DNA of 64,000 nucleotides from Apostichopus japonicus (lineage: Eukaryota; Echinodermata; Holothuroidea; Aspidochirotida; Stichopodidae): contig NC_092576.1 of NCBI RefSeq assembly GCF_037975245.1, positions 31,474,611-31,538,610 of the forward strand, in the 5' to 3' direction. Below the pieces are notes generated by a model. That model had not been told where the DNA came from and did no database searches. It saw only the letters and a program-made list of their open reading frames with translations. The translations under genes were made by a program, and so were the position numbers. Positions 24,124-35,262 of the stretch are shown here, piece by piece; the stretch's first letter is position 1, and the number at the start of each line of letters is the position of its first letter.

Positions 24124-24769
24124 TTAATTAGGACACATACTATAAAATTGATCTTTAACCATGAAGTCTAGCATACCTTCATAAGACTTAGTAGTATTGC
24201 TAAGGTCTACCCAGCGTTCCAAGTAACCTGTTAGTCTATCCACAAATTGGATATAGTTTTCCCCTCCTTCAAGCTTTGAACCTCTAAACTTTCTACGAAA
24301 ACCATCGGCATTCATATCATAGATACAAAGTAACGCTTTCTTAAGGATGTCATAATTCTTAGAATCATCATCGGACAATCTTGAATAAACATTATGGGCT
24401 TTGCCCGTTAACCGGGCACTCAACAATATGGCCCATTCTGATCTTACTTTTCCTGCCGCGGTTGAGTACCCCTCGAACCTGTTTAGGTATGAGTCAATAT
24501 CGTCTGTTTTTTCGTTAAAACATGGTATCTCAGGCTTTTTGAACGGTGACATTTGCGGCGAGCCTACATCCGGTTTTCCTGAGGACCGCGTCTTCACGTT
24601 TTCCTCTGCAATTCTTAGTTCAATTTCTTTTAACTCCTTTTGATGTTCTCGCTCCCTCTGTCTTTCGTCCCTTGTCTGTGCATCCAGATTCTTTGCAAAA
24701 TCAATTAGCGCCTGCCCTTTGAGGTCAAGGCTTTTCTCCCATTTCGATATAATTTTGAAGCTCTGCCAT
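24124..24769 (-). pseudogene. gypsy Gag capsid, SCAN-like
   Basis: The likely start is the ATG at 24767-24769 (MAELQNYIEMGEK), followed after a one-base break near 24730 by LIDFAKNLDAQT and a charged, probably coiled-coil helix (RDERQREREHQKELKEIEL). The capsid region contains FNEKTDDIDSYLNRFE, then a SCAN-like block: FRRKFRGSKLEGGENYIQF, DRLTGYLERWVDL, EGMLDFMVKDQFYSMCP. The vertebrate SCAN domain is known to derive from gmr1-like gypsy capsids, so the resemblance is expected. The frame then shifts near 24128. Confidence 0.85.
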
Positions 24770-25057
24770 CTTAGGCAACTCTGTAGTAACGAGGGGCACG
24801 ATATTAACACATAAGATCAATGAAATGCGAACAATACTAATCACCTCTTTCATCCCAGAACGAGCTCCCAGAAAAATTAGAGTAGAACTTGCTCACACCC
24901 AGTTCGTTTGTCGCTTCCTATTGTTGACGAGAATGACGCAGACGTCGGACGGCTCGTTTGGCTCTGTTGAGGGCGCTCGCGGCCCGCAAAACGTCAGACG
25001 AAGTTTCTGATGCTTAGTGCTATTGGTGGCCCGACGATAAACGACCAGACGATTAGA

Positions 25058-25075
25058 TTCCCGGACAGGCCCCCA
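25058..25075 (-). other. Primer binding site, tRNA-Pro
   Basis: The plus strand here reads TTCCCGGACAGGCCCCCA, the 3' terminal 18 nt of tRNA-Pro with CCA; the minus (sense) strand is therefore its complement, 2 nt (AA) from the LTR end at 25078. The same tRNA appears extended in the chimera at 23191-23254, confirming the primer identity. Confidence 0.85.
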
Positions 25076-25180
25076 AATGTCACGGGTAAGGTAAAACTAT
25101 TCGCTGGACAACGTAAATACTCGGATGGCGTGTGTCTTTTCTATGAGTTTTATTTAGTCCTCGTAACCAGTGGCAAAAAC

Positions 25181-25216
25181 CCTGAAACAAAACGTAAAAT
25201 GTACGCATTGTATAAA
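25181..25216 (-). promoter_or_regulatory. LTR promoter: TATA box and inferred start
   Basis: A TTTATA box (plus strand TATAAA, 25211-25216) lies about 30 bp upstream, on the minus strand, of 25181, the position corresponding to the end of the R-U5 piece captured at 23360. R also holds AATAAA. Two independent cues therefore agree on the start. Confidence 0.7.
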
Positions 25217-25488
25217 CAAATATTTCACACAAATAAGACGTTACATCGGCAATATGAAACATATCAAACATGCATTGATCTCGCTGTATGATCCCATGAT
25301 TTTACACCTTATTAACACTTATCACCTATTTACAATATGCCCTCCCTATACAGACATTTGATACTAACAAACTTCTCATAAATATATTTTATATGTGCTT
25401 TCCAATCTCTAACATATTCCGGCCTCGCTACACTCAAATAAGAAACAAGAATACGACTAACTAGTTGCGTTCCCTCTACTGCAAAGTA

Positions 25489-26622
25489 AGGTTTGACTTA
25501 GTATACATAAGACCAGAATGCAAAATGCATTGAGGTTTCGATGACTTCAATGCACTAGACTTCTGCTTGTTAGTATAACCAGAACTGTTACAATAACACT
25601 ATGGCATGCTTACACAGGTCAGTGAACTGTACGTGGTTATACACACCTCCATCAAAAGCAATAGGGTTCTTGTACTCAATGTTATGAATCCACACACCAA
25701 GTATTACAAAACCAAACCAAATCTCTAATAACTTCGCACATTAGGGTTGCAGAGGAGTCCACTTATGGACAAGTTAGATTGGAATCTGCCCACGAAACTT
25801 CAATGAATCAACTTGAAGGAAGCTAATACAGGTCACTGGGGGTCAACCTGAGGTCAAAGGTCACCCAAATGCAGTTCGACTTTTGTATTACAATAGCGTA
25901 ACTTTCAACCCTGTCAGTGGTAGTTTCACAAGTTATCGGGAAAAAACACATTTTGACCCATAAATGACCTTTGGTGACCTTGGATTACATCACAGTTATT
26001 TTGGAAAATGTGTCCCTACTTCATTCACAACTTGTCCTAATATACCAGCCATGTCAGACTTTGTGACTAGAAGTTGTTGCAAAAATTAGTATAAGTTGGG
26101 AGTTTTTGGCACTTAATCAACCTTGAATGACCTTGAATGATCTAATGATTTTATCAAAAAATGTTCCTCTTGATGATGTGCACACTGTCCTAAAATCCCA
26201 ACCTTCACGGACATTTGGTTCTCAAGTTATTGCAAAAATACTAGTTTTTGACCCCTGATTGACCTTTGTTGACCTTGGATCACATGACCATTATGTTTTG
26301 AAATGATCCCTTACCCCATTCACAACTGATCCCAAAATATCAACCATGTCGGATCCTATCAATGGGAGTTATTGCTTGTTTTAATATTTTGTTTTTTGGC
26401 CTCTAACTGACCTTTGGTGACCTTTACAGGCACCACAAAAAATAGGGCACATCTACTCAACGTGGTACTCATATACACCAAATATTAGATTGGTCCAAGC
26501 TTCCCTACTTGAGATACCGTGTTTACAAGCCAGGCGTCACACACACACACACACACACACACCCATACATACACACACTCTCCGCCTGCATGAATGCATA
26601 GGTTACGATTTCATCGAAACCA
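25489..26622. mobile_element. 1.13-kb non-coding insert in the 5' LTR
   Basis: Absent from the 3' LTR (between 19612 and 19613). Its ends show short inverted similarity (AGGTTTGA at the start; TCGAAACC at the end). The middle (about 25790-26430) is a series of diverged ~150-bp units with recurring TGACCTTTGGTGACCT and CCTTGGATCACATGACC. A (CA)n run follows at 26539-26563. No ORF is recognised; it resembles a non-autonomous DNA element with internal tandem repeats. Confidence 0.65.
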
Positions 26623-27157
26623 AAAATGAGACACTTACGGAATTCGGTCAGTTTCCGGCTTTTTACACGTATCGGTACGTCCTTTACGATATATGACAAG
26701 ATATAAATATATATATATATTGCCACGAATTCATCAGCGGGGAATTGAAGTTGCCCCTACATATACTATATTAGAATAGCGAAGTACTGCGGGCTAACGT
26801 CGCCCAACCGTGGACATCGTGTCCAACTGCAACAAGTAACTGCTGTGGTGCACCCAGCACCCTTGCACCAAGTATATTATACCAAACACGAATACCACGC
26901 CCTGACCTGCTTACCAGGCCTGTTCATACCAACCCTTTACCTGCATTTTATGCAAATTAATCTAAACAAAGACTTGCACAAATTCCATTGATGCCCGTCG
27001 AGCAATCAGTGAATTAAACAAAGCATATACTAGAATGTCGTATGTTACTAATTTGAACTTCGTGAGCAAAACAGACAACAAATGAATATTCATCAGTAAA
27101 TTTATCCAGCTGTACGATAGTCGTTAGACTTGCGTCAAGCATACTCGTGACAACATC

Positions 27158-30100
27158 CTATTAACACTGCAGCATTTTTTCATGTTTTTTACTAGGCATG
27201 CACACTTTCAGCCATGTTAAGATTTTCCCTGCTCATGGTTTCATTATATTCACAGAAAAATTAAATAAATAATTACAATTGTGATTCTTTCCTTTTCATG
27301 CCAAATTTCGATTTGTGAAAAGCTACTCAATCAGCATGCAATTGACTAGTTTCCCATGTCAAAACAAATCAGATACATTGTCAAATTAAGTCAAACAATC
27401 TGCGCGGTCAGAGTCAACTCGCGTCAGTAGAAACCAGTATGAAGTCATGTAGGTGTAGCATGTATTCATATGTGTGTCAGTGTTTAGGTAAATAAAGAAT
27501 AGTCTTCTAAATACATGATATGTCGAAAATGCCTACCAGACTGCTGGATATTCACTTGACCTGGCATTAATAATTTTTGCGTCAATAAACAGATATATAT
27601 AGGACGCTAATGCATTCTGATTGTATCCATTGCCTATGTATGCTAAGCGAGAAGTTTGGTTTTTCCTATCATAAACTGTTTTTAAATTGATGCTTTAGTC
27701 CATCGGGGCAGGCTCGAAATCGATCACTGTCGTTGCACATATTTAGTACCGAGGTTTGACCGCATATTCTGGTGTTTTTTTTTCAAATGCTAATTACAAT
27801 TCTCGATGTTGGATGGTTCGGGAAGTGTTATTTTAAGAATAAACAGCAGTTAAAGACGGACTCATTTAGTCCGCTTTGCGTTGTTAGGACTTCTCCCGCC
27901 GCAGCGATTTTTCAGTAAAGAGCTCATCAAAATCCTTATTTTGTATCATGTGATATGTCAGCTGACACAGAAACTGCTCGGCTCGGCGTGATGTATGGTG
28001 GCATACTCTTATGAGAGTCTATATCAATCCTCTCGATTGTTCTCCTCTCAGGAAAAGTGCCAAAAAGCAGCAGGAGAACATCTTTTGTGACCCGTTATCA
28101 ATCATAATCTAGTTTTTTTTTGGTGGCTTGCATGTTGAAGAGCATGAATGGAAGTACATGTGATGAGAAAATTGGGTCAATTGAGGTACATTTAGACCCC
28201 TTTAGGCTTCCCAGGAGCAGCGTAGGAAATTTGTTTACCACTGAGTGAAGAGGTTTGTTTACAAGTGAAGAAAACGTCTGGCTCGGATAGCAAAAAAATC
28301 TACATAGTCATGATGCGGATAAGTGATGGTGCCATGAAAGGCCAACTTGTCAGCTATCTGGTGATGGGTAGCGTTTAGCTAGTGAAAACTTCTATAGACT
28401 TAGAGACCACATTGCTTTTGTGATTTAGTGTGTAAGTCAGTTGGGCTTTTAATGGGCGTATGCTACCTGTAACGTTTGTACGTGTTTACAATTCGTCTGC
28501 ATAACGTACTACATAACAAGAAAACGATGGGCTGAAAGTCTAACGAAATTTACAGCCAACAGTTGGCAAACCGACGTCAAATGTGCCGAGATATGAAGCA
28601 GTATTGAGGGTGTCAAATTTCCATGCCTAGAAGGTGCTTCCGTCATTCAATACACGATTGATGAAGGTAATTCTAGGCCTTTTAGCCATACTCATGTAAG
28701 AGCATTACTGTGACAAGAAAGTATACATAACTTCCTCAAGTAATATGAATGCCAACTATGAAAATTTAGGATAAGGCTCTTCAATACCATCCTAATACTA
28801 GTTTGCCTTGACTAGAAGTGATTTACGTAGCACTCATGAAGAATAGATCGACAGTTACCATATACTGGTATCTGTTATTTTATGATACCATTTATTTCAT
28901 GTTTTTGTTGTTGTCATGAAACAAAGAATGATCAATACCAGTGTAGGTCTGATAGGCAGACTAACATTAGGCCTATCAATATTCAATGTCGGCCTATGGT
29001 CTAGCCTCGAGTCTTGGATTAATTTGTCAAAACAGGGCCTAACTAAGCCCAGAGCATGTCTAATGGCTGCTGGTAGTACTGGCACACACAAACAAATGTA
29101 ACGTGTAATGAAGCTTATATACAGGCCACTAAGTATATAGGCCTAGGCAATGCTACAGTATTGCCTAGTCTCAGATCCCTTCTTGTATTTTGTACACCTA
29201 ACAAAGCGAGTTGGCATTTGTAAGTATCCAGCTGTTTAGCATCAGAATGGCACTCGATTTAGTAGCGCCTATAGTCTCATTACAGCTCTTTAAACATTTA
29301 GAATAAAATATTTATATCAAAGCATCTTGCTTGGTTGATTTTACTTTGATGCATTTATGGTGAGGCCTTCTTTTAGTATACCACGGGAAACCCTGTCAAG
29401 TAGGGTTGCATGAATTCTCAAATAGGAACATCAGATGGCTTATTAGTCAGTTGAGTTAGCCAGTGTAGACAATTAATGTGAACCACAGTGTTATCGATAA
29501 CCTCGACAGGACAAATACAAATACTGTATCAACCAAACAAATTTGGTTTTGATTTGTTGCAGATGAAAGTGCAGGCAGTAGCGGGCAAACAGAACAGCTG
29601 TCTCAGTGTCTGACACGAGATGCTGAAAAACGGCTCAAAAAAAGCTGCTGAACAGAGATGTGATGAAGGGATGAAAATTTATTGCACAAGACATTCTGTT
29701 TACACATAGGAAGACTACTTCTTCCTACGCAAGTCGCTTTGGGTGTTGGTCATGTTGCCAGTGACGAGGGAAAGGAATGTTTGTGTAGCCAAAGCCTATT
29801 CTGGTTAATGTTTTGTTGTTGTTCATGTTGATCATTTCCTTTCATTTTCCAATTTGGTTAATTCATTTGATCGTTTCCTTTCTTTTTCTTATTTTGTTTT
29901 ATTCATTTGACAATGAAAAACTTACATTGGCAGATTGAGAAGTTCCCTAATGTTTCTCTTTTTTGCTACTACTACAGGGCAACATTTTGTGGTCAGGTGG
30001 CCCCGTGTGACCTTTGCCTTTTTTAAACATAGTAATTGTTTTGTGTGGTCCTTGTTTTCTGTGAATACATGTACTGGCTCCAAGCCTCCATCACTTTTGA

Positions 30101-30390
30101 GAACTGTGGGAGAAATAGACAGTTTAATAGCTATTTTGATTTGGTAGGAATATTCCTAGTGATGGATGATTATCTACAAATTTATTTAGGGCACTGATGA
30201 GACCCATTTATAAGTTTAGATTCGGGTTAAGTAATGTGTCTGGTAATTATTTAGTAGATTAATTGACAGCTGATAGGTCAATGGACCCAAGATACCAAGG
30301 AGTGAAGAGCACGCTAATCAAGAGCCGTCCAGAGAGCCAACCTACCCCAGAGACATCCCCCAACCAAGGGTTGAAATAAGGATTTGTGGA
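27158..30390. other. Non-coding or uncertain region
   Basis: No domain-bearing frame was found. Two short open stretches, around 28594-28669 (ends GATGAAG|GTAATT) and 29573-29660 (begins TTGTTGCAG|ATGAAAG), have compatible phase-1 splice sites and could be exons of an unknown plus-strand gene; support is weak. The region is otherwise AT-rich without clear repeats. Confidence 0.3.
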
Positions 30391-30423
30391 CCAGGAGCCA
30401 CTTTCTAAAAAAGTGGCTCCTGG
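30391..30423. other. Perfect 14-bp hairpin
   Basis: CCAGGAGCCACTTT is followed after 5 nt (CTAAA) by its exact complement. It lies in a locally GC-richer block (30270-30520) within AT-rich DNA. No coding context. Confidence 0.7.
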
Positions 30424-30939
30424 GGCCCCAACAGAGTGAACCTGCCCCGGAAGTAGCCCAAGGAAGCAATTATATTTCGCGATTTTGTATTTGGTTGACC
30501 CGCGCCGCGATTGTGTTTTGTTAGGACTTTTAAGCATTTTATTTTCCAATAAGTTCAGTGGATTTCTTGTTAGATGCAACAGCTCTGATAAGATCGGTAA
30601 GTTCACCATTTATATCATTTGAATTTAAGTGACCCAATTGTTTTAAATACAAGATTCATGTGCATAGTAAACCTACTATTTTTTCTTATGTTTATTTTTG
30701 TGTGAGTGTTATGCCTTTCAATGTGTCCGCACGATTTCAGAGTCATCGGGTCCTACTCTCAGTGGAAGGTGCTACTTGTAATTCCCAAACCTAAACATAT
30801 ATGTTTGACTGGTCACTGCGTTTTTGACCAGCTACGTTTGCGTTAAAGGTGAGTCTAGAGGCAGACTTCAGAAGACGGACAATGTTTAAAAATGCACTTA
30901 TTCAAATTATGTATCACAAAACATAAATTTGTTGTTTTC

Positions 30940-32010
30940 GAAAAATAACACTGCTTTAAGAATCCAACAACTCTTAAAATATTCTTCGGACGTTCCACTA
31001 TTACTTCAGCCAACACATCCTGGTTCTAAATACTAACTTAAATGATGTTATCATCAAGTGACAAGGAACTGCTCTAATATTGTCGTACAGTACAACGTAT
31101 AGGAATAACGTTATTTTTGTTATTGTTTACTATTTACATTACACCCCTCTTAGCAACCAACAACTGTTAAAATGTTCATCAGAAGTTCCTATATAGCTTT
31201 CAACCAACATTACCTGGTGCCTAGTGCAAGAATATTTGAATTATGCTACCATCTTGCTGCGACAAGAAACTGCTCTATCTTCCTTATCGTACAACGTATA
31301 GGAGTGACGTCATATGTGTATTGTTTACTCGTAAAATAACACCTCTCCTAGCACCCAGCAACTCTTTTTAAATATAATTTTGATATCCCTCCATTACTTT
31401 CAACCAACACATGTTTCTCAATAAGTGCAAGAACATTTAAAGTATGTCGTTTCATGTTGAGTTTTAATTGTCGTCCAACCTATAACAGTGACGTCATATG
31501 TTTATTGTTTACTTGTAAAGTATTACCTCTTCTAGCATCCAACAACTCTTCAAGTATTCTTAGGACATTTCTTTACAACATCCAACCAACAAACCTTTGT
31601 TCTAAGTAGGTTTAGTAACATTTAAAAACTGTTATCATATTGCTTTGAATAGTCGTTGCTGATTTTTAATTTAGCCCACACTTCGTAGTGAGGTCATTTG
31701 TTGTTTACACGCAAGATAACATCTCTCCAAGCATCCAACAACTCCTAAGATAATTTCAGGACATCCCTGTAAAGCTGTCAACAAAAACATCTAGGTTCTA
31801 ATAAGTGCAAGACCATTTAAATGCCATTTTCATGTTGCTGTGACAACAAACTGCTTTGTTGTAATTGTCGTACACCGTATAAGAGTGACGTCATTTGTTT
31901 GTTGTTTACTCGAAAAATAACACCTCTCCAATCATCCAGCATCGGGAAATATGTTCCCAGGACATACCTCTTAAACTTCCAACCAACAAACCTTGGTACT
32001 AAATATGTGC
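30940..32010. repeat. Tandem array of ~190-bp diverged units with CRE palindromes
   Basis: About six units begin with a block like AAATAACACCTCTCCTAGCA followed by CCAACAACTC (near 30950, 31135, 31335, 31515, 31700, 31915). Exact TGACGTCA sites occur at 31305, 31489 and 31886, with degenerate versions in other units. Confidence 0.8.
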
Positions 32011-32744
32011 AACGAAAGTCGTTTTTTCAGCACATTTTGAAGCCTGCCCGATGGACTATTTCTGAATCCTACAGCTGCATACAGCTGCTCTGATGAAAGA
32101 CATGCGCTTTGTTCAAGAGCCACTTGCTCAGTTGAGATCGAGTAAAAAAATATGTGTCTTTCATAAGTGACATACTTCCGTGGCTGACAATAAGTCTCAA
32201 AGTTCTGTTTAATTTTGGCCAAGTTCAGTCTCTCTTTCTCGAACTAGAATGTATTATAACTCAAATTAAACGATTTTGAAGATTTTTTTTTTTTAATGTT
32301 TTATGATAACACATTACGTATATACCGCGCGTTAAGAGAGGTCAGTATCGGGGTGAAAACTTTAAGGCCACTCTAGGTCAAGAATTACCGAAAGTAGAGA
32401 TATATCACGTGAAAAGGAACCTTTTTACTTAAAAGTGGTGCTAACCGGACTTCTCATTTAGGTCGATAACTCAATTTAAACGATTTTGGAGAATAATAGG
32501 CAATACCTTTCATATTTATGCACTAAATGAACAACACACACACACACGACCGCAGTGGCATTACCTTGTGTCATGTCTTACTGTCCTTTTCTCTTATTGG
32601 CTGCTGTTGGCTGCGACCTTCAATGAGACCGTTCTACATGCCAGATATAAACTTTATTGATTGGCCGAAGTAGGACAAGGCCCACCTTGACCATTAACTT
32701 CTCGCATAATGCAACGAGATTTCTCGCGACGAAATACCTCGCGA
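32011..32744. other. No recognised gene
   Basis: AT-rich DNA with a short (AC)n at about 32535. The frames present show no recognisable features. Confidence 0.35.
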
Positions 32745-32860
32745 CGAATTGAATTTGGAGAACGGAATGAAATTGTAGAACGGAATGAAATTGGAAAACG
32801 GAATAAAATTGGACAACGGAATGAAATTGGACAACGGAATGAATTTGGACAACAAAAGAT
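32745..32860. repeat. 18-bp minisatellite
   Basis: About six copies of GAACGGAATGAAATTGGA-like units. Because 18 is divisible by 3 the array is open on both strands, giving NEIGQR-type and SFRCPI-type peptides that are by-products of the repeat. Confidence 0.9.
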
Positions 32861-33985
32861 TCCTCGAATGCAACCTAAGTTACCGACGGCATCAACCTGA
32901 GTTTCGGCCACGGCAACATAAGTTTCTGAAACATTTGGTACAAACGGCGTGCATTACGATTGACCTTGACCTTTGCCGTTGTATTCATGAAACGCCTGAA
33001 GCGGCCATGTTTTTACATGAACTTTACCTTCCGGTTTCACTAACACACATTAACTGTATGCTTGTTCAATGTAGATGCTTTCCCTTGCATACTATGGTTC
33101 GTTGTGCAGCCATTGTTTTACGCGCTGCAACCACCAGGACCTTTCCACGTTCAGTTTCTCTACTTATATGCTTCGAAACACTGTAACGTTCATGTTGATT
33201 ATTCGAGTTGGAAACTAGTATCAGTTGAACACAAGTAAGTGCTTATCATTTTTAAGAATCTCTAGTCTTGAACATTTAACGATTAGCCTATCATGTTGTA
33301 GAGTCCGAGGGCTTGACAACGGACAGACTTTGAACACAAAACACAGAAACAAGAAAATACATGTGCACACTCTGAGGGTCTGGGAGGCTCTGCCTTACTT
33401 CTTTATTCAGTCTTACTAACTAGACTGCTTGTCTAGCTATTTACATAACATAAATGCGTAAGAACAATTTACCATTGATAGGAGGAATGTAGCATGTACC
33501 ACACCAACTATAGACCACTGGTCTAGCTATTAACATATATGCATAAAGAACAATATACCATTCATAGGAGGAATGAACTGAATACAGTACTATGTCCACC
33601 TGGTATACATATGTAAACTGACACAAGTTTCTTATACATAACAGGGCCAGTGCAAGCCGCATAAGTAATAAGCTATCTCTACAATGTCTTCTACAGGTAA
33701 GTAGGTTACTAAACAAACATTGTGTGTGTGCCAATCATATACTTGAAAACGATGTTAACAGGTTGCCCTACAACAAATCTTGACTGCGTTTTAATATTTT
33801 AAACAACCATATTGAAATAATTCAACTACCGTAACCGTTACTGTCTACCAGATTTATGTACACTACATGTATTAACATAGACATAAACCGCCAACACCAG
33901 TTTAATAATGCCTATCACTTTACCACAACATGAGAGTTGTACATGTATTACACATAAGATTGCACTAAGTTGTAGGGTAGCCCAG
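32861..33985. other. Non-coding, with one short duplication
   Basis: A ~90-bp block is repeated (33432-33490 and 33522-33580; CTAGCTATT...ACCATT.ATAGGAGGAATG). Nothing else recognised. Confidence 0.35.
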
Positions 33986-34225
33986 GAAAAAATTGACCTC
34001 AAATTTACCGAGGTAACATACCACACTTTTACCACGGTAAAACCGTGGTAAATCTGTTGTACATTAGGGCAGTGTTTTGGCCCTATGGACGCGGTTAACT
34101 GCAGTTAATTATCACAAATTTACCATGGTTTTACCTCGCTTTAACCCCAATTTTACTGCAATTTACCACGGTGTTACCATACTTTTACCGCGCTTTTACT
34201 ACACTTTTACCCTTAATTTACCACA
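33986..34225. repeat. Degenerate TTTACCACGG-rich tract
   Basis: Ten or so TTTACC or TTTTACC blocks with CACGG/ATGG variants, including the palindrome TTACCACGGTAAAACCGTGG at 34029-34051 (9-10 bp arms, 3-nt loop). Confidence 0.75.
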
Positions 34226-34905
34226 GTAGGAATGTACATGTCCTTCCCTTGTTATACAGTACATGTCTGTCGTTGCTCTCAGTATTCGATCTTATGTATT
34301 CGATCTATGGGAAGAGAAACTGCAACTTGTTCTTCTCCATATGCTACTGTACTGTTCACCTGCACTCTCATGGATATTCTTAGAAGTTAGGGAACATGGG
34401 GAGACCAGAGACTTCAATCAAAGACAGGAAATTCTTCAGTTCACTATCATATAAATTTACAATACTTCACTGTAGCATATAAATTGCTCTGTACAAAATA
34501 TTTACAATTTACTAACCGCAATAAGTGGTAGGTCCAGATTCTCAGCTCCGAATGACATACTGGACTTAAACTCCCAGTCCTTATATACAACTCTGGAGGT
34601 CGCACAAGTCTCCTATGTTATAGCTGTGCTCTCCATATATGTTAGCTGTAGGCACTGCACCACAAGAAACTGCTCCCATTGACTTACACACTAAACATGT
34701 CACTTGCCAATGCTGCTAGAGCACAGAAGTTTTCCCACCATATGATAGCTGGTAGCTTGGGCTATCACAGCACATGACTTTTGCCAACATGACCGTTTAG
34801 AATTTTTTTAGCTAGAAGAGCTCAAAGTTTGTCATTTTGCTTCCAACCCATCTGCTGGCTGTAGCTGCAGAATCTTCTTGTTTCACCCAAGGTTTTCTAA
34901 AATAT
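34226..34905. other. No recognised gene
   Basis: Short frames without domain features; no bounded repeat detected. Confidence 0.35.
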
Positions 34906-35262
34906 CTTAAAGGGTGTGAAGACTCGCGCAAAAAGAAACGTATAATGCCAGTCATTTTACCTAGTTTCTTATGAGGTCTAACGGAAGTGTTAAACACCAC
35001 CATCGATCCCAGAAAATACACACACAGCTTGCTACCGTCGTTAATTAGACAATAGTGTACAGCCAGTACATACATCTGCGGTCAATACACACAGCACAGT
35101 GTACAAACGATACAGCGATGGACATCTGAGGTCCAGCTAAAGATAACAAGGTATCACGTTTCATTACTGTACTGTCTGAAGTTTGTAGCAACATGAACAA
35201 AACGTCACATGCAAGCAACAGAAAGTTAAATTTGTCAGATAGCCACACGCGGTTTGGGCATT
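34906..35262 (+). repeat. Dispersed ~355-bp repeat, copy 1
   Basis: Matches 56328-56676 in the same orientation, from CTTAAAGGGTGTGAAGA through ACAGCGATGGACATCT to CACGCGGTTTGGG. In this copy the putative start codon frame is closed by TGA after three codons. The other copy keeps it open. Confidence 0.85.

Larger units (their letters stand above)
19202..27152 (-). mobile_element. gmr1-type Ty3/gypsy retrotransposon, near complete
   Basis: Two LTRs beginning TGTCACGGG and ending CGTGACA bound the element. A perfect 5-bp target duplication, ACATC, lies at 19197-19201 and 27153-27157. Read on the minus strand the order is 5' LTR, PBS, gag (capsid, CCHC), protease, integrase, RT, RNase H, PPT, 3' LTR. 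Integrase before RT is the copia-like order that defines the gmr1 group of gypsy elements. The LTRs differ by few substitutions apart from one insertion, so integration was fairly recent. Several frame breaks, a 170-bp chimeric insert in pol and a 1.13-kb insert in the 5' LTR make this copy non-autonomous as assembled. Confidence 0.95.
25078..27152 (-). repeat. 5' LTR of the gypsy element, split by an insert
   Basis: LTR sequence occupies 25078-25488 and 26623-27152 and matches the 3' LTR nearly base for base. The (TA)n expansion near 26700 and a few substitutions are the other differences. The interruption falls in U3. Confidence 0.95.

Noticed and set aside
34906-35262. Kolobok-type end because of TTAAAGGG
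   Set aside because: No matching CCCTTTAA end at a plausible distance; too little to name a superfamily.
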